Below, in pieces: positions 8,554-17,844 of a DNA stretch of 64,000 nt (position 1 is the first letter of the stretch; every line of letters begins with the position of its first letter). The position numbers were made by a program, and so were the translations under genes. Under the pieces are notes generated by a model. The model saw nothing but the letters and a program-made list of their open reading frames with translations. It did not search any database and was not told the origin of the DNA. The stretch is from a bacterium (GTDB lineage: Bacteria > Vulcanimicrobiota > Xenobia > Xenobiales > JADMJV01), in NCBI GenBank assembly GCA_018266105.1, contig JAFEBA010000026.1:52989-116988 (forward strand). The letters run 5' to 3'.

Positions 8554-11429
8554 CCCGACTGCTCGGGCAAAGGCACCTTGAGGGCGAAAATCGTGCCGCG
8601 TCCCACTTCGCTGTCCACCGTGATCTGGCCCTGATGGCCTTCCAGGATTCGCTTGGTGATGGCGAGTCCCAGTCCGGTGCTCCGTTCGCCACCGGTGGAC
8701 TTGACGCTGGTGCGCTGGAAAGGTTGGAACAACTTGTTGAGTTCATTGGCGGGAATACCGGGCCCCTGGTCCTCGACTTCCCAGGCCAGCATGCCGTCTC
8801 GGGCCAGCAGTCGCGCCGAGATCACAGTATGTGGCTGCGAGAACTTGATGGCGTTGGAGAGCAGGTTGGTGAAAGCTTGCTTCATCTTGCTGGAGTCGAG
8901 CGGCAGGCTGGCCGGAATGGGGTCGGTGATCTCACTGTGCAGCGTGATTTCTTTGGCGGTCGCCTGAAAGTTCTGAAGCTGAACGCAGCTTTCGAACAGG
9001 GCTCTCGGATCGGCCGGGGCCAGGTTCAGATGGAGATGGCCGGCTTCGATCTGCGAGACACTGAGCAGGTCCTCGAGCAGGACCTGCATTTCCTTCCCGG
9101 TGGAGTGAATGTTGTTGATCAGCGTTTTGGATTTTTCCGGCAGTTGTCCGGCCAGACCCCGTTCCAGAATGGCGGCATAGCCGGTGATCACGGAGAGGGG
9201 ATTGCGCAGATCGTGGGCGGCCATGCCCAGCAGCTCGTTCTTGGTCTGATTGCTCTTGGCGAGTTCGTGGTTGCGCCGACGCAATTCGTCTTGCAGGTTG
9301 CGCAGCGCCAGTTGCAGGCGCACTCGGGCGGCCACTTCTTCAGGATGAAAGGGCTTGCTGATGTAGTCGGTGGCCCCTTCCTTAAGGCCTCGAACCTTGT
9401 CGGATGTGTCACTCAGTGCCGACAGGAAGATGACCGAGGGGCCGTTGGCCCGGCTGTCCGCCTGTAGACGGCGCAGAGTCTCGAAACCGTCCCAGCCCGG
9501 CATCAGCACGTCCAGTAGCATGACGGCCGGACGCACCACGCGAGCAATTCGCAGAGCCTCTTCGCCGGATTGGGCCACCAGGCAACGGCACTCCAACCCG
9601 CCCAGGGCGGCGTAGAGAATTTTCAGGTTGGTCTGGTTGTCGTCTACCAGTAAGACCACCGGTCGCTGGTCGGGGGACTCCAGATGTCCTTCGATTTCGG
9701 GGAGGAGCTGGGTCAGACCATAGATGTGGAAGTCGGAGACCAGTTTCTGGCACTTTTCCCAAAATTCCGAGAATTCCGGACGCTCTCGCAAGGAACGCAC
9801 CAGCAGACTCTCCAGCCAGGCAATGTCGCCGACGTGGGCCGCCCGGGCCAGGTCTTGCAAGCTCTCCTGCGGGGGGACAGCCACAGGCGCGGCTTCGGCC
9901 GGGGCTTCCGTCTCCCGATAGGTATAACGCAGATGAAGCCGGTTGTGAAGAATCTGCAGCACTTGCTCCAGGCGAACGGGCTTATGGAGTTGGGCATCGC
10001 ACTCTACCCCAGTGATTTCGTCCTCGCTTCCGCTGACGGCGACAATCACGGCCTTGGTGCCACCTTCCAGAGCACGCATCTTGGCGATGGCTTCAAGCCC
10101 GCTCATGCCGGGCATGATCAGGTCGGTCAATACCACCTGCGGAGCCCACTCGCTGAAGATATCCACCGCTTTCTGACCTTCATCTGCCTCTCGGACTTTG
10201 AAGCCCAAAGGCTTGAGGAAGCTGCAGAGGAGGAAGCGGTTGATGGCCACATCGTCCACCACCAGCACGCGAACCTCGGGTTGGTCAGGGTGAAGCGAGA
10301 GAATATTCTCAACCGGTCCCAGAGAACTCGAAGCGTCTCCCTCGTAAGTGGGGAGGCGCAGATAAATGCTCCAGAGCAGTCCGTCCGCCTGAGGAGTGGC
10401 TTTCAGCCAGCCGTCCATCAAGGCCGCGTAGTAGCGGCTGATGGCCAGTTCCAGTCCGGTTGAACCCGCGGCGGGGTGAGCGGCATAATGATAAGGGTCA
10501 AACAGGGCTTCCAGTTGGGACTCGGTCTGGCGCGGGCCGCTGTCCAGGATTTCCAGTCTAAGCCCCCCATCCTCGTAGGTTTGGGTAAGCCGAATAAACC
10601 CCTGAGGAGCCAGGCGGGTGCTGGTCAGCACCACGTGGCGGACCAGTTGAGCTACGCGTTCACTGTCGCCCAGCACCTGGCGGGAGCCTTCCAGTTCAAA
10701 GGCCAGTTCACGGCCCTTGGAAGTCACCACAATGCCCAGCTGAGCCTCGAGTTCCCGAAACTGGCTTTGGATTTCAAAGGGTTCGCTCTTGAGTTGAACC
10801 TGGCCAGCTTCCAGGCGTGACATCTCCACCACTTCCGAGATCATCCCCAGAAGGTGAGAGCCGTTTTCCTGGATATGATGCAGGCTGTCCAGCTGAGAGA
10901 TGGTGGTTTCAGGGCTGCGTGAAAGGAGTTGACAGAAGCCCAACACGGCGTTCAAGGGGGTGCGCAGTTCGTGGGAGAGTCCGGCCAGATGGGCACTGCG
11001 GTTCATCATTTCTTGTTGGTGGCGGGCGTTCTCGGTCTGTATGCGCGCAAGTTGATGGAGGGTGTGCAGCCCGTTCTTGATCTGGCTTTGCAGCAGCCGG
11101 AGGGTGCGCGCCCCATTCTCTTGCAGATCCTCGCCCTGAGCCAACAGACAGTAGCGTCCCAGAGCGTGAACCATGATGTCTCGCTGAATTTTAGGCGGTT
11201 CTTCCAGTTCCTCACCGGGCAGATACTGGTGGGCCTCATCAAGGCTTCCAATGTGCCCCAGGCTGACCCAGCCTTCAGGTTCCAGCACAAAGAGCACGCA
11301 GGCCGAGGCTTCCAGAGACGTGCGTGCCAGTTCTAAAATCTCCTGAACCAGCCCGGCCAGCTCCTGATGGGACGCCAGAGCTTGGGACTGGCCCAGAGTT
11401 TTCATCAAACCCAGGCTGGAGAGATCCAT
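8550..11429 (-). CDS. double hybrid sensor histidine kinase (GAF-like, HisKA-HATPase, REC, REC, HisKA-HATPase)
   Basis: About 959 residues from ATG 11429 (MDLSSLGLMK), preferred over the longer open frame because of an upstream GAAGGGTGG. The order is: GAF-like region (~20-100); coiled coil; HisKA SHELRTPLNA (His153); an ATPase domain with poor N and G boxes (~240-360); REC with LVVDD and Asp436 (VLTDLIMPG); a helical HPt-like stretch; REC with LLVDD and Asp640 (MLLDVLMPG); HisKA AAHDLRNPLS (His739); and a complete ATPase domain (NLLSNAIKF, DQGPGIP, TGLGLAI). No membrane segment, so it is a cytoplasmic phosphorelay hub. Its end overlaps tail-to-tail with the FlhA gene by 4 bp. The degenerate first ATPase suggests that only the C-terminal kinase is catalytic. 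Confidence 0.9.
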   Translation of the reverse strand: MDLSSLGLMKTLGQSQALASHQELAGLVQEILELARTSLEASACVLFVLEPEGWVSLGHIGSLDEAHQYLPGEELEEPPKIQRDIMVHALGRYCLLAQGEDLQENGARTLRLLQSQIKNGLHTLHQLARIQTENARHQQEMMNRSAHLAGLSHELRTPLNAVLGFCQLLSRSPETTISQLDSLHHIQENGSHLLGMISEVVEMSRLEAGQVQLKSEPFEIQSQFRELEAQLGIVVTSKGRELAFELEGSRQVLGDSERVAQLVRHVVLTSTRLAPQGFIRLTQTYEDGGLRLEILDSGPRQTESQLEALFDPYHYAAHPAAGSTGLELAISRYYAALMDGWLKATPQADGLLWSIYLRLPTYEGDASSSLGPVENILSLHPDQPEVRVLVVDDVAINRFLLCSFLKPLGFKVREADEGQKAVDIFSEWAPQVVLTDLIMPGMSGLEAIAKMRALEGGTKAVIVAVSGSEDEITGVECDAQLHKPVRLEQVLQILHNRLHLRYTYRETEAPAEAAPVAVPPQESLQDLARAAHVGDIAWLESLLVRSLRERPEFSEFWEKCQKLVSDFHIYGLTQLLPEIEGHLESPDQRPVVLLVDDNQTNLKILYAALGGLECRCLVAQSGEEALRIARVVRPAVMLLDVLMPGWDGFETLRRLQADSRANGPSVIFLSALSDTSDKVRGLKEGATDYISKPFHPEEVAARVRLQLALRNLQDELRRRNHELAKSNQTKNELLGMAAHDLRNPLSVITGYAAILERGLAGQLPEKSKTLINNIHSTGKEMQVLLEDLLSVSQIEAGHLHLNLAPADPRALFESCVQLQNFQATAKEITLHSEITDPIPASLPLDSSKMKQAFTNLLSNAIKFSQPHTVISARLLARDGMLAWEVEDQGPGIPANELNKLFQPFQRTSVKSTGGERSTGLGLAITKRILEGHQGQITVDSEVGRGTIFALKVPLPEQSG

Positions 11430-11487
11430 CAACCACCCTTCCCGATGCGAGGCCAAGTTTTCCTCTTGAAATCGAGCGCTCCGCCTG

Positions 11488-12624
11488 TCATTGGACCTCG
11501 AATGTGGTCTGGCTGGCCTCCAGGATTGGGAGGTCTCGAGCATTCAGCGGAGTCACGCGCCAGTAGTATCGGCCAGTGGTCAGCGGACGCATAAACTGGG
11601 GGTAGGCGGCGTTGGTGCTTTTGACCCGGCGGGTGAACACGTTCTCCAGTCCCTCTTCGTCACGCGAAACCGTGACCAGATATCCGTCTGCGCCCTGGAC
11701 GCCCAGCCAGGAGAAGCGAGGGTGGTGGCTCACCGGGCGCTGACCAGGATCGGTTGAGTCCGGTATCAGCCGGCTGGGAAAGGTCATGCTGACAAAGGAT
11801 GGACCCCTGTGGGGCCGGCGCCCGGGATGGTTCGGATTGGTGCGGCCGTAGCGCGCAAAAGGATTTCGTTCCAGCGACCGGTGGTGTTGGGCATACCAGT
11901 AGGGGTGGGCCAGTTCGGCTTTGGGCATCGGCCCCAGTCCCCCCAGGAAACGCTGGGCAAAATAGGGATGGCGGCCCAGCACGCGGAAGCGGGGACCTTC
12001 TAAAATCTGGCTTCGGTATTGAGAAACGTTCTGGAATCGCTTGAAGATTGGCTTACGCTGGCGGTGAATGCGATACTGGTCGCCCGGTCGGGCTGTTCCA
12101 ACCAGAGCGCCGTTGAGGTCGTGGATTTCCACGCCGCCTAGCTGACTGTTGCTTTCAAAGCAGTTGACCTCAACCGTTCCATCTTCCTCTTCGTGAACGG
12201 TGATCTCGGTGCCGCGAATCCCCATGATGCCCCCATTGGTTTGGATTTCCAACGGTTGCTTGAGGCTCCTGGCGTCCGCCTTGATCCAGACTCCGCCCGA
12301 CTTGAGCACCAGCCGCTTTCCCAACTGCTGATCCACCACCGACCGCTCGTTCACGACCTCGACGTCAGAATTTTGGTTGATACCGACCCTGCCTCCGATT
12401 AGAAACTCCAGGGCGGCCAGAGTGTTGATACTGGTTCTGAAGTGATCCTGGACATAACCGGTAGCGTTCACGGTCACCGGGTAGCTCTGGTTCTCGCCGG
12501 CGCGCTGCTGGAGCAGCTGAGTCTGAGCCTTGGGGTCGACCGGCTGAATCGATTGTACTCTCAGAACGGGTTCGTCCGCGAGTGCGGTCAAACTAAGCGC
12601 CAGAACCAATAGTGGTGCCTTCAT
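11488..12624 (-). CDS. secreted FecR-domain protein with C-terminal fibronectin-like domain
   Basis: About 378 residues from ATG 12624, where a classical signal peptide begins (MKAPLLVLALSLTALADEP). Residues ~50-180 match a FecR domain: NTLAALEFLIGGRVGIN, then LKSGGVWIK and GGIMGIRGTEITV. The middle is basic and proline-rich. The last ~90 residues (FSWLGVQGADGYLVTVS to YYWRVTPLNA) look like a fibronectin type III or Big-like beta sandwich. Such FecR proteins are often envelope or adhesion-type scaffolds rather than ferric-citrate regulators. It lies 58 nt upstream of the hybrid kinase on the same strand and may be cotranscribed. Confidence 0.75.
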   Translation of the reverse strand: MKAPLLVLALSLTALADEPVLRVQSIQPVDPKAQTQLLQQRAGENQSYPVTVNATGYVQDHFRTSINTLAALEFLIGGRVGINQNSDVEVVNERSVVDQQLGKRLVLKSGGVWIKADARSLKQPLEIQTNGGIMGIRGTEITVHEEEDGTVEVNCFESNSQLGGVEIHDLNGALVGTARPGDQYRIHRQRKPIFKRFQNVSQYRSQILEGPRFRVLGRHPYFAQRFLGGLGPMPKAELAHPYWYAQHHRSLERNPFARYGRTNPNHPGRRPHRGPSFVSMTFPSRLIPDSTDPGQRPVSHHPRFSWLGVQGADGYLVTVSRDEEGLENVFTRRVKSTNAAYPQFMRPLTTGRYYWRVTPLNARDLPILEASQTTFEVQ

Positions 12625-12711
12625 CTGGCGCTTTTTCTCGGCCAGGACTGGAAAGCCTCCGAGTGACGAAATCTGAAGGTTCCGTCTCAGTGGGCGAGGA
12701 AGCGCCGAGCT

Positions 12712-13221
12712 ATGCCTCAATTGCAGCACAAACTGGCCTTTCGACAGGTTCTCAAATATCAGCTGGACGTTTCTTTGATGCAGGAGCTCGATGATGATGT
12801 CGATGAGATCGAGCTTCTGGTTGTCCTGAAGGTCGGGGATGGGGGAGCACTGACCACGGAAACTCGCGTGGAGAATCGCTCAGGCCCGGTCAAGGTGCCG
12901 GAGGATCTGACTCAGCCCGGCAAGTTTCAGTTGGGACAGTCATTGCCCGCCTTTCTGCCGTATCTGCCTGAGCGCGAACTGAACGAGGGCGATGCCTGGA
13001 CGCACGACGGGGCCTTTTACGAGTTGACCTCCATTAAGGGCGAGGTGGCGGAGATCGTGAGCCGGAAGGTGGTGGAGAATCCGCGTACCGAGACGGAGTG
13101 GCTCTACGAGTTTGACTTCAAGCGTGGCCGGGTGGTGCTGGCTCAGAGCGTAACCGAAGCTCAGCCCCCAAAAGGGAGAAGCACGAGAAGGCTTTGCGAG
13201 TACGAACTCGCCGAAGAGTGA
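12712..13221 (+). CDS. hypothetical protein
   Basis: A 169-residue soluble protein starting MPQLQHKLAFRQ, with no signal peptide, membrane helix or motif that I recognise. Composition is acidic and the predicted pattern is mostly beta strands (LKYQLDVSLMQ, IELLVVLKVG, AFYELTSIKGEVAEIVS). It is divergent from the FecR gene and ends 4 nt before the stop of the minus-strand gene at 13226. It is supported as real by codon-like composition and lack of a better frame. Confidence 0.6.
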   Translation: MPQLQHKLAFRQVLKYQLDVSLMQELDDDVDEIELLVVLKVGDGGALTTETRVENRSGPVKVPEDLTQPGKFQLGQSLPAFLPYLPERELNEGDAWTHDGAFYELTSIKGEVAEIVSRKVVENPRTETEWLYEFDFKRGRVVLAQSVTEAQPPKGRSTRRLCEYELAEE

Positions 13222-13225
13222 CCGC

Positions 13226-13774
13226 TTAGTAGTAGTTGTTGTTGGTCCTGCGGCCACCGCCATACATGTAGGAGCCAGGCGTGTTGGCATTATAACCGTT
13301 GTAGTTATTGAGTCCGCCGCCGTTATAGCCATTCACTCCGTTGTTGTAGCCATTGGTGCCGTAACCGCGATTGGGGTCGACTACCGAGCGGCTATAGTTG
13401 TTCCAGCCCGCCGCCATATTGCGTCGGTTCAGATTGAAAGCTTCTTCTCGCTGGCGAAGCATGGCTGCGCGCGGGTCCTGGTTTGCGCTTGTGGCAGGAG
13501 TGTAAGTGTTGTTCACCAGAGTGGACGGATAAGTCCAGTTTTCTGGGCGGAAGCAGGCGAACTGATAACTTTCATCTTGGACCGGAGCCTGGGCCTGGGT
13601 GGCCTGAGCAGGTGCAGCCTGAAAGGCGGGCTGGTAGCCGGGTGCCTGGCCGGCCGGGCTGCTCGGCGTCCAACTGTCGGTCGGGTTGAAGGTTGGCGGC
13701 GCCCCGGGCGGCGGCGGCAGGAAAGGCAGCGGAGCGCCGGTGTTGATCGGGTAGCCGTTGGTGTTGATATTCAT
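13226..13774 (-). CDS. Asn/Gly/Tyr-rich low-complexity protein
   Basis: About 182 residues from ATG 13774 (MNINTNGYPINTG); the open frame upstream of this is less gene-like. The first half is proline/alanine/glutamine-rich (LPFLPPPPGAPP). The C-terminal ~60 residues are an irregular NGYN/NGGG repeat ending in YGGGRRTNNNYY. No signal peptide. It looks disordered, and prion-like or extracellular-matrix-like in composition only. It is divergent from the FliF/FliG/FlhA-like gene across a 223-nt gap. Confidence 0.55.
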   Translation of the reverse strand: MNINTNGYPINTGAPLPFLPPPPGAPPTFNPTDSWTPSSPAGQAPGYQPAFQAAPAQATQAQAPVQDESYQFACFRPENWTYPSTLVNNTYTPATSANQDPRAAMLRQREEAFNLNRRNMAAGWNNYSRSVVDPNRGYGTNGYNNGVNGYNGGGLNNYNGYNANTPGSYMYGGGRRTNNNYY

Positions 13775-13997
13775 TGTCGTTATTCTACCCTTCGGGGCGG
13801 AGCTTGTGAAGAAACAAGCTTCGCATGATTGTTTCCGACTTGTGTCCGCAGTCAGGCTTTTTTCAGTCCCGGGCCAGACATTCGCGGTGGCGCCCATTCG
13901 ACCTCGTTCATAACCTGTCAATAGAGCCGGTCTATACTGACAGTGTCCCCCAACCGGAAAAAGAAATCCTCGATCTTCAATTTAGGAGGTTCGACGT

Positions 13998-16511
13998 TTG
14001 AACGGTATTTCGACCGGGCTCAGGACAGGCAGCAGGAGTGGGAAACTGAATTTCTTCTCTTCGCTGTCTGGCTCGTTACTCCGCAGGCTTCTCAGGATCG
14101 GCCTGACCTGCATCTTGCTCTCACTCTGCCTGCTTCCCAACTCGATGCGCCTGCTACAGCCTGCCAATGTGAAGCAACTGGAAGAACCGACCAGCCATTT
14201 TCTCCAGCAGATCGGCCTGCGCGCGCGAGTGGACGTCCTCCAACTCTCACCCCTCCATCTCCTGGTCACCACCAACTGCAACCCCTCCAGCCAGGAAGCT
14301 CTGACTCGCCAACTCCACTTCCTCTACAATATCGACGAGAGTCGGGGCGATCAGCTGCTGGTGATACACGGCCGTGTGCCCTTCAGTTTCCGTGACCAGC
14401 CCTGGGTTCTGGCCTTGTTGAGCGCGGGCTGTCTGCTGGTGGGCCTGTCCGGTTGCCTGGCGCTGCTTCGCTGGGGGGCCCGACCTCCGCAGGTTCAGCG
14501 CAGGAACCCCTGGCCGGCTCGATTCCTCAAGCTTTCTCCTCTGATCACACTCTGGGCAGTCGTCACCGCCTCGGTTTCCCCCCTCTGTCTGCCCCTGAAC
14601 CTGCTGGTGCTGCTGCTGTGGAAGGTCCGCCAGCGGGCCGCTCGCCAGCGGCCCATCCTGAACGCACCCCAAGAGGCAGCTATCTTGCTGATGTCCTTCC
14701 CGCCCGAGTTTGCCGCTCAGGTTTTCAAGGAAATGGGCCCGGAGGCGGTTCACAGGATCACTCTGGAGATCAGCAAGCTTCCCCCGATCAGCTGGGGGAT
14801 GCGTGAGGCTGTGATGGCGACTTTCGAGGGGCTTATGGCCAGTGCCTGGCCCAAAGCCAATCGCGATCAGTGCACCCCCTCGATGGTGTTCTCGACTTTG
14901 CAACGCTTTTATTTCCAGTCTGGCGTTCAGGGTCAGCTCACTGAAACGAGTTCGCTGTTCTCCCGAATCAATTTGCGCCCCCACGTTTCCGTGTTAGGCT
15001 CGCTTCTGCTCTCACTCATCAGTCTGGCGCCCGGCCTTTTGATGCTGGCCTGGTCACACCAATCCTCGCCCAGGCTTGAGTCTGACCTGCGTCAGTTCGT
15101 TCGGCTCAATCCCCTGGCGGTTGTGCAGCTCGAACGGGATGGACAGACCCGTTATCTGGTGGGCCTGGGAACTCAGGATCTGAATTCCGTCCGACTTCTG
15201 GTCGACGAGCGCGCCCGGACTTTGGGCGTGTCTACGGATGCCATCGCCTGCCTGGGGGTCAATCGAACCTGGCGGCTGCCGCCCCGCATTACGGCCGCAC
15301 TGTTATTGGGGGGCGGGCTTCTGCTGCTGGCTTTGAGGATGGTTCAGCGTCGGCGAGCCATACCGATTCGAAGCTCCGCTCCCACTACGAGTTGGGAGCC
15401 TTGTCCAGTGGTGGCGCCAGCGACGGTGCCGGCCCCAGCCCCAGCCCCGCAATCGCCTTTTCAGCCTGAGCCCAAGGCGGACGAGACGAAGAAGACGATC
15501 TCGAACTCGGTTCTTCCATTGTTGCAGGTGGATGAAGTGAGTTTCGAGGTGGGGCGTGGCCTGTTATCGCTGGTCGATCCTGGTCAGGGAGCGCGTCTGT
15601 TGGAGAGAGTTACCTCCATTCGGCGTCACATCGCTCAGCAGTGCGGCTTGGTGCTCCCCGGAGTGCGTTTCCGCGATAACCTTGCCCTGGCGAACGATAC
15701 CTACGTGATTCGCATTCGTGGGGTGGAGGTGGCGCGAGGGACCGTGTCTGTCAACCGTCTGTTGGCGCTCGGGCCCGAAGAGAAACTGGCCGAGCTCAAG
15801 GGGACACCAGCTCTCGACCCGACCTTCGGACAGCCCGGATTGTGGATCGACCCGGCAAGTCAAGGCCAGGCCACAGCGCTCGGCTTGACCCTGCTGGATC
15901 CGGTCTCGGTGGTCGGGACCCAGTTGACAACGGTCCTGCGTGAGAACCTGGCCGAGATATTTACCTATACGGCCTGTGCTGAGTTGCTCAGGCAGCCCGC
16001 CCTGTCGCTGTTGTTAAGCGAGCTCGAAACCCGTGAGGTCGGAATGGTCAAGCTCTGGAAGGTGCTGCGCGAGATGTTGCGTCAGCAGGTTTCTATTCGA
16101 GACCTGTCGCGTATTCTCGAGGGTTTGCTGCTGGATGGTTTCCCGGGAGCTACGGACGAGGAACTGGTCGAACTGGCACGCATGGCGGCCCGCGACAGCA
16201 TCGCCCGAGAGCTGTGCGAGACGGAGATCGGAAAGCCACCGGTTCCTCTAGTGGTCTGGCGTGTTTCCGAGGAACTGCTCGACATGCTGGAGGAAGGACC
16301 AGAGCGCCGCAGTGAGCTGCTGGAAAAATTCCAACTGCTCAGCCAGCGGATGCAAAACGCCGGCCACCAGCCGGCTGTCCTGGTCGACCCCGCTTATCGA
16401 CCGGGACTGCAGAAGCTGCTGATGCCTTTCAAGTTCCTTCGGGTGCTCTCCAGCGCCGAGCTGCCCGAGTGGATTCAGTTGAGCTTCTTTCGAGGCGAAG
16501 GCAAGCTCTAA
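13998..16511 (+). CDS. composite membrane protein: FliF-like, FliG-N-like and FlhA-C-like regions in one chain
   Basis: An 837-residue protein from TTG 13998, which has AGGAGG 8 nt upstream. Order: membrane helix (~31-47); extracytoplasmic domain with ESRGDQLLVIHGRVPF (114-129), like the RGD-x-V-PF block before the last FliF helix; helix ~137-158; hydrophobic ~180-208; FliG N-terminal-like helical domain (~220-280, EAAILLMSFPPEFAAQVFKE then VHRITLEISKLPPIS); helix ~330-352; small extracytoplasmic domain; helix ~430-448; proline-rich linker; and a full FlhA cytoplasmic domain (~505-837). The last part parallels the 6448 protein block by block (FEVGRGLLSLVDP, PGVRFRDNL, DPVSVVGTQLTTVLR, QVSIRDLSRILE). 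It lacks FlhA's own membrane half. I infer a basal-body or export-platform component built by fusion; the FliF and FliG calls rest on motif resemblance. A terminator follows. Confidence 0.75.
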   Translation: MNGISTGLRTGSRSGKLNFFSSLSGSLLRRLLRIGLTCILLSLCLLPNSMRLLQPANVKQLEEPTSHFLQQIGLRARVDVLQLSPLHLLVTTNCNPSSQEALTRQLHFLYNIDESRGDQLLVIHGRVPFSFRDQPWVLALLSAGCLLVGLSGCLALLRWGARPPQVQRRNPWPARFLKLSPLITLWAVVTASVSPLCLPLNLLVLLLWKVRQRAARQRPILNAPQEAAILLMSFPPEFAAQVFKEMGPEAVHRITLEISKLPPISWGMREAVMATFEGLMASAWPKANRDQCTPSMVFSTLQRFYFQSGVQGQLTETSSLFSRINLRPHVSVLGSLLLSLISLAPGLLMLAWSHQSSPRLESDLRQFVRLNPLAVVQLERDGQTRYLVGLGTQDLNSVRLLVDERARTLGVSTDAIACLGVNRTWRLPPRITAALLLGGGLLLLALRMVQRRRAIPIRSSAPTTSWEPCPVVAPATVPAPAPAPQSPFQPEPKADETKKTISNSVLPLLQVDEVSFEVGRGLLSLVDPGQGARLLERVTSIRRHIAQQCGLVLPGVRFRDNLALANDTYVIRIRGVEVARGTVSVNRLLALGPEEKLAELKGTPALDPTFGQPGLWIDPASQGQATALGLTLLDPVSVVGTQLTTVLRENLAEIFTYTACAELLRQPALSLLLSELETREVGMVKLWKVLREMLRQQVSIRDLSRILEGLLLDGFPGATDEELVELARMAARDSIARELCETEIGKPPVPLVVWRVSEELLDMLEEGPERRSELLEKFQLLSQRMQNAGHQPAVLVDPAYRPGLQKLLMPFKFLRVLSSAELPEWIQLSFFRGEGKL

Positions 16512-16523
16512 GTCATGGCTCAG

Positions 16524-16576
16524 GGCCTCTTATTTGGCGGAATTGTCCGCTGGATAAGAGGCCTTTTCATTTTTTC
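16524..16576 (+). terminator. rho-independent terminator after the composite FliF/FliG/FlhA-like gene
   Basis: The arms GGCCTCTTAT (16524-16533) and ATAAGAGGCC (16554-16563) are a perfect 10-bp inverted repeat. They are followed by TTTTCATTTTTT. The 20-nt loop can itself pair (GGCGGA with TCCGC). Confidence 0.85.
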
Positions 16577-16594
16577 GGGATAAATCTCCGAGCT

Positions 16595-17842
16595 ATGAAT
16601 GAGACGACCGTAAAGATTCGCCCCGCCCTGATCAATCCGGCTCTCTCGAGGCTGGTGCTCTGGCTCTTGGTGCTGGGGGTTGCCTTCTGGACACTGGAGC
16701 AGATTAAGACCACCTTGACCATCTTTGGTCTGGCCTTCTTGATCGCTTATCTGCTGAATTCGATTGTCACCTGGTTGGTGGCCCGCTACCAGATGGGCCG
16801 AGGTCGCGCGATTCTCCTGGTCTATCTGGTGCTTTTTGCTACGGTGGTCTTGGGCACCGCCATCCTGGCACCGATGGTGGTGGGACAGGTGAATGCAATG
16901 GTCACTCAGTTACCAGCTTTTTCCGAGCGCCTTACAGTGCTGGCCTCAACCTTCCAGGAGAACTATATTTCACGCGTTCCTTTGGCCTATCAGGCTCAGC
17001 TGGAGGAGGCTCTACGCAGCGGACAGTCCTCGGCCGCAGAGATTGCCAAATCGTTGTTGGTGCTGATGCGCAATCTGGTTTTGCATCTGGTTTCAGCTGC
17101 TTTTCTGATGTTCACCTCCTCGATTGTTTCCATTTATGTGATTTTGCGCTGGTCGGCGCTGTGGACTGGACTGCTGGATATTCTGCCTTCCAGTTATCGG
17201 TCCGAGCTGGTGAAGCTGGCTCACGATTTGAATAAGATCTTTGGCGGCTACCTGAAGGCTCAAATTACTCTGGCCAGCACTTGCGGCGTGCTCACTTTGG
17301 GACTTTTGTTGCTGCACAGCCTGCTCATTCACGCCAATCCCTATGCCCTGGTGATCGCCGTGGTGGCTGCTTTGACTCTGCCGATTCCGGTGTTGAATCA
17401 GGTAATTCCTCCGATTACTGCCATTATTCTTGGCATGATTAACGTCGGCCACATGAGCTACGCCATTCAACTGGCGGTCCTGGTTTACTCGGTCAATCTG
17501 GTGGTGGAGCGTGTGCTGGCGCCCCGAATCATGAGTGAAGCCGTAGGTGTCTCTCCCCTGTTTGTCCTGCTGGCAGCTTTCTCAGGGGCCGAACTTCTGG
17601 GTCCCGTGGGCGCTCTGGTGGGCGTGCCCCTGGCAGCCATGGCCAAGTCCGTGTTTGTGTGGTTCCACGGGCGCTTCTTAACCGTGGATGAAGCCGCCGA
17701 AGAAGCCCACCATCTGGCTTCGCTGGAGAGTGAGGAAGCGGCTCTAAAAGCCAAGGTGATGGTTCTAGAAGCCCGGCTGGCGGCCATGGAGGAGCGTCAG
17801 GTTCGGCGCGTGGCCCGGCGAGCCCGGCGTCGTCCGGTTTAG
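16595..17842 (+). CDS. AI-2E transporter family (PerM-type) permease
   Basis: A 415-residue integral membrane protein from ATG 16595 (MNETTVKIRPAL). Seven or eight helices are visible, in the family pattern: two N-terminal helices (LVLWLLVLGVAFWTL, FGLAFLIAYLLNSIV), a long amphipathic segment, then a C-terminal bundle with VVERVLAPRIMSEAVGVSPL and ELLGPVGALVGVPLAA. The last ~45 residues are a charged, basic coiled coil (ending RRVARRARRRPV). Family members export autoinducer-2 or act as Na+/H+ antiporters; which applies here is unknown. The next gene starts 2 nt after its stop. Confidence 0.85.
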   Translation: MNETTVKIRPALINPALSRLVLWLLVLGVAFWTLEQIKTTLTIFGLAFLIAYLLNSIVTWLVARYQMGRGRAILLVYLVLFATVVLGTAILAPMVVGQVNAMVTQLPAFSERLTVLASTFQENYISRVPLAYQAQLEEALRSGQSSAAEIAKSLLVLMRNLVLHLVSAAFLMFTSSIVSIYVILRWSALWTGLLDILPSSYRSELVKLAHDLNKIFGGYLKAQITLASTCGVLTLGLLLLHSLLIHANPYALVIAVVAALTLPIPVLNQVIPPITAIILGMINVGHMSYAIQLAVLVYSVNLVVERVLAPRIMSEAVGVSPLFVLLAAFSGAELLGPVGALVGVPLAAMAKSVFVWFHGRFLTVDEAAEEAHHLASLESEEAALKAKVMVLEARLAAMEERQVRRVARRARRRPV

Positions 17843-17844
17843 TC

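Noticed and set aside
13943..14395. 150-residue frame overlapping the start of the composite FliF/FliG/FlhA-like gene
   Set aside because: Different frame with Ser/Pro-rich random-like translation; the TTG at 13998 has an ideal AGGAGG.
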